DNA of 8,935 nt, taken from positions 1 through 8,935 of the forward strand of contig CAILTC010000318.1 in the NCBI GenBank assembly GCA_903837025.1, in the 5' to 3' direction. Source of the stretch: an uncultured Bacteroidota bacterium. Lineage in GTDB: Bacteria; Bacteroidota; Bacteroidia; Flavobacteriales; Flavobacteriaceae. The notes beneath the pieces are model-generated. The model saw only the letters and a list, made by a program, of their open reading frames with translations. It did not search any database and was not told where the DNA came from. Made by a program: the position numbers and the translations under genes. This document shows positions 7,886 through 8,935 of the stretch, one piece after another. Positions within the stretch are counted from its first letter, which is position 1, and every line of letters begins with the position of its first letter.

Positions 7886-8935
7886 CTATTCTGTATAGGA
7901 TAATTTGGCCTCATTCTCACATCTTTTTTTTAGCTTAGCTGTCTTTTCTAATGAGGAATCCCTATTGAGTATTTTGGGTTTAATGAAATTTAAATTAACC
8001 TCATTATGCATTAAATCAATAAAGTTAACTAAATCAACTTTGTTGTTTTTCCAAACCGAATTAACAACATTTATACTTCCTTGAATTGTTTTTAAATCAT
8101 TTTTATTGTTTGCTAATGCAAATCCCATGGCATTAGTTGAGTTGTCATCTATATGATTTTTTAAATTGACACTAACATTTTTTGAATTTACCCCCTGCAA
8201 CAATCTTAATACAATTAAAACTCCATTATTTTCATTATTAAAAGTAGTCGTATTAATAATGTTCACATTTTCTAAAAATTCAGAATTATTATTCGGCTCA
8301 AGGTCAATTCCACTCATTGGAGCTGTACCATTTGTATTTGAAATTATAGAATTATCAATATTAACATTGATACCTGAAATAATTGAAATACCGTTTCTTC
8401 TATTATTATCTAAAAAACAATCTTTAATCAAAATATCATTATTTACTAAAACATCATAACTCCCAATATAAATTCCATCTCCCCAACAATTAGAAATCAT
8501 TGCATTGTATATTTTTATGTTTTGTGACCCTTTTATTGAAATCCCAAAACCCCATTCCCCTAAAGTGCCAATATGTCCTCGTCTATCGCCAATAATATTA
8601 GGAGAATACAAACTAACATTATGAACCTCCTGCAATCTTAATATTTCATAATTTTGGTTGCTATTAGCCTTTAGAATTAACCTTGATCCTTTTTCAAAAA
8701 TTATTTTGCTATCACTTCTCAATTTTAACCCTTTGGAATTGATTAATAATGGAAAATTTGGAAAAGAAACAATTTTGTACTTATCTAAAACAGCTTGAAT
8801 AATGTCAGTATAATCTGTTTTTCCTGTTTTATCATAGTTTGAAGGAAGGCTTTTTATTATTGGGAAGGCAGCTTTTATTAATTCTTTGGTAATTAAATTA
8901 ACTTCTGCTAAACTCCCTTTTTTATCTAAGATCGG
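7886..8935 (-). CDS. Right-handed parallel beta-helix protein (pectate-lyase-like fold), N-terminus outside window
   Basis: The frame is open without a stop to the right edge, giving 349 visible residues; the true start lies beyond 8935. A TTG at 8722 in the same frame is not the start, because 71 coherent upstream residues fit the fold. Visible residues 38-60 (TGKTDYTDIIQAVLD followed by IVSFPN) match the opening of pectate-lyase-like beta-helices, where a D-x-T-x-x-I-Q segment leads into the first strand. Short strand-turn repeats follow, including GFGISIKGSQNIKI (129-142), CWGDGIYIG (150-158), NNRRNGISIISG (178-189) and SGIDLEPNN (208-216). The fold is shared by polysaccharide lyases, hydrolases, epimerases and phage tailspikes, so the reaction cannot be assigned. 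In a glycan locus a lyase or C5-epimerase-like role on the polymer is possible but unproven. The coding DNA is AT-rich, about 27% GC by hand count over 8101-8400. Export cannot be judged without the N-terminus. Confidence 0.78.
   Translation of the reverse strand, partial: PILDKKGSLAEVNLITKELIKAAFPIIKSLPSNYDKTGKTDYTDIIQAVLDKYKIVSFPNFPLLINSKGLKLRSDSKIIFEKGSRLILKANSNQNYEILRLQEVHNVSLYSPNIIGDRRGHIGTLGEWGFGISIKGSQNIKIYNAMISNCWGDGIYIGSYDVLVNNDILIKDCFLDNNRRNGISIISGINVNIDNSIISNTNGTAPMSGIDLEPNNNSEFLENVNIINTTTFNNENNGVLIVLRLLQGVNSKNVSVNLKNHIDDNSTNAMGFALANNKNDLKTIQGSINVVNSVWKNNKVDLVNFIDLMHNEVNLNFIKPKILNRDSSLEKTAKLKKRCENEAKLSYTE

Noticed and set aside
8166..8459. 97-codon open frame on the plus strand opposite the beta-helix gene
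   Set aside because: It lies wholly antisense to a frame with clear beta-helix repeats, and its hydrophobic residues are what antisense reading of AT-rich Asn/Ile codons yields. The same applies to the plus-strand frames at 649-834, 1925-2194, 2645-2836, 3540-3734 and 6525-6770.
1..8935. tRNA genes, CRISPR repeats, insertion sequences or transposase remnants
   Set aside because: Nearly all of the sequence is accounted for by intact minus-strand genes, and the spacers are too short and too AT-rich to hold any of these. No regularly spaced repeats were seen.

Overview
The window looks like part of a surface-polysaccharide (O-antigen or capsule type) biosynthesis locus from a Bacteroidetes bacterium, most likely a Flavobacteriaceae member such as Flavobacterium. 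This rests on the AT-rich composition, A-rich leaders without clear Shine-Dalgarno sequences, the style of the proteins, and the pairing of a GDP-fucose module with a WbpL-type initiating transferase. No tool was run, so the taxonomic assignment is inference.

All nine genes lie on the minus strand and are transcribed from high to low coordinates. In that order they are: a parallel beta-helix protein whose start lies outside the window (7886-8935); a divergent polysaccharide deacetylase-family protein (6866-7831); a GT4 glycosyltransferase (5585-6712); a WbpV-like NAD(P)-dependent sugar epimerase/reductase (4696-5592); GDP-mannose 4,6-dehydratase gmd (3573-4685); GDP-L-fucose synthase fcl (2593-3519); a WbpL/WecA-like polyprenyl-phosphate sugar-1-phosphate transferase (1540-2496); dTDP-4-dehydrorhamnose 3,5-epimerase rmlC (893-1444); and dTDP-4-dehydrorhamnose reductase rmlD (40-891). 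Spacings run from an 8-base overlap to 153 bases, consistent with one or a few co-transcribed units. No gap reaches 300 bases. No plus-strand gene, RNA gene, CRISPR array or insertion sequence is evident.

The genes fit one pathway. Gmd and Fcl convert GDP-mannose to GDP-L-fucose. RmlC and RmlD complete dTDP-L-rhamnose; their partners RmlA and RmlB are absent here and probably lie beyond the left edge or elsewhere. The WbpV-like reductase and the WbpL-like membrane transferase together suggest that the repeat unit starts on undecaprenyl phosphate with a 6-deoxy-N-acetylhexosamine (QuiNAc or FucNAc type). The GT4 enzyme would add a later sugar. The beta-helix protein and the deacetylase-like protein are accessory, have no assigned reaction, and sit in noticeably lower-GC DNA, as is usual for the strain-variable part of such loci.

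Most of the window is conventional. The least explained parts are the beta-helix/deacetylase-like pair, and a compact hairpin with a T-tract in the gmd-fcl spacer that reads as a terminator on the strand with no genes.
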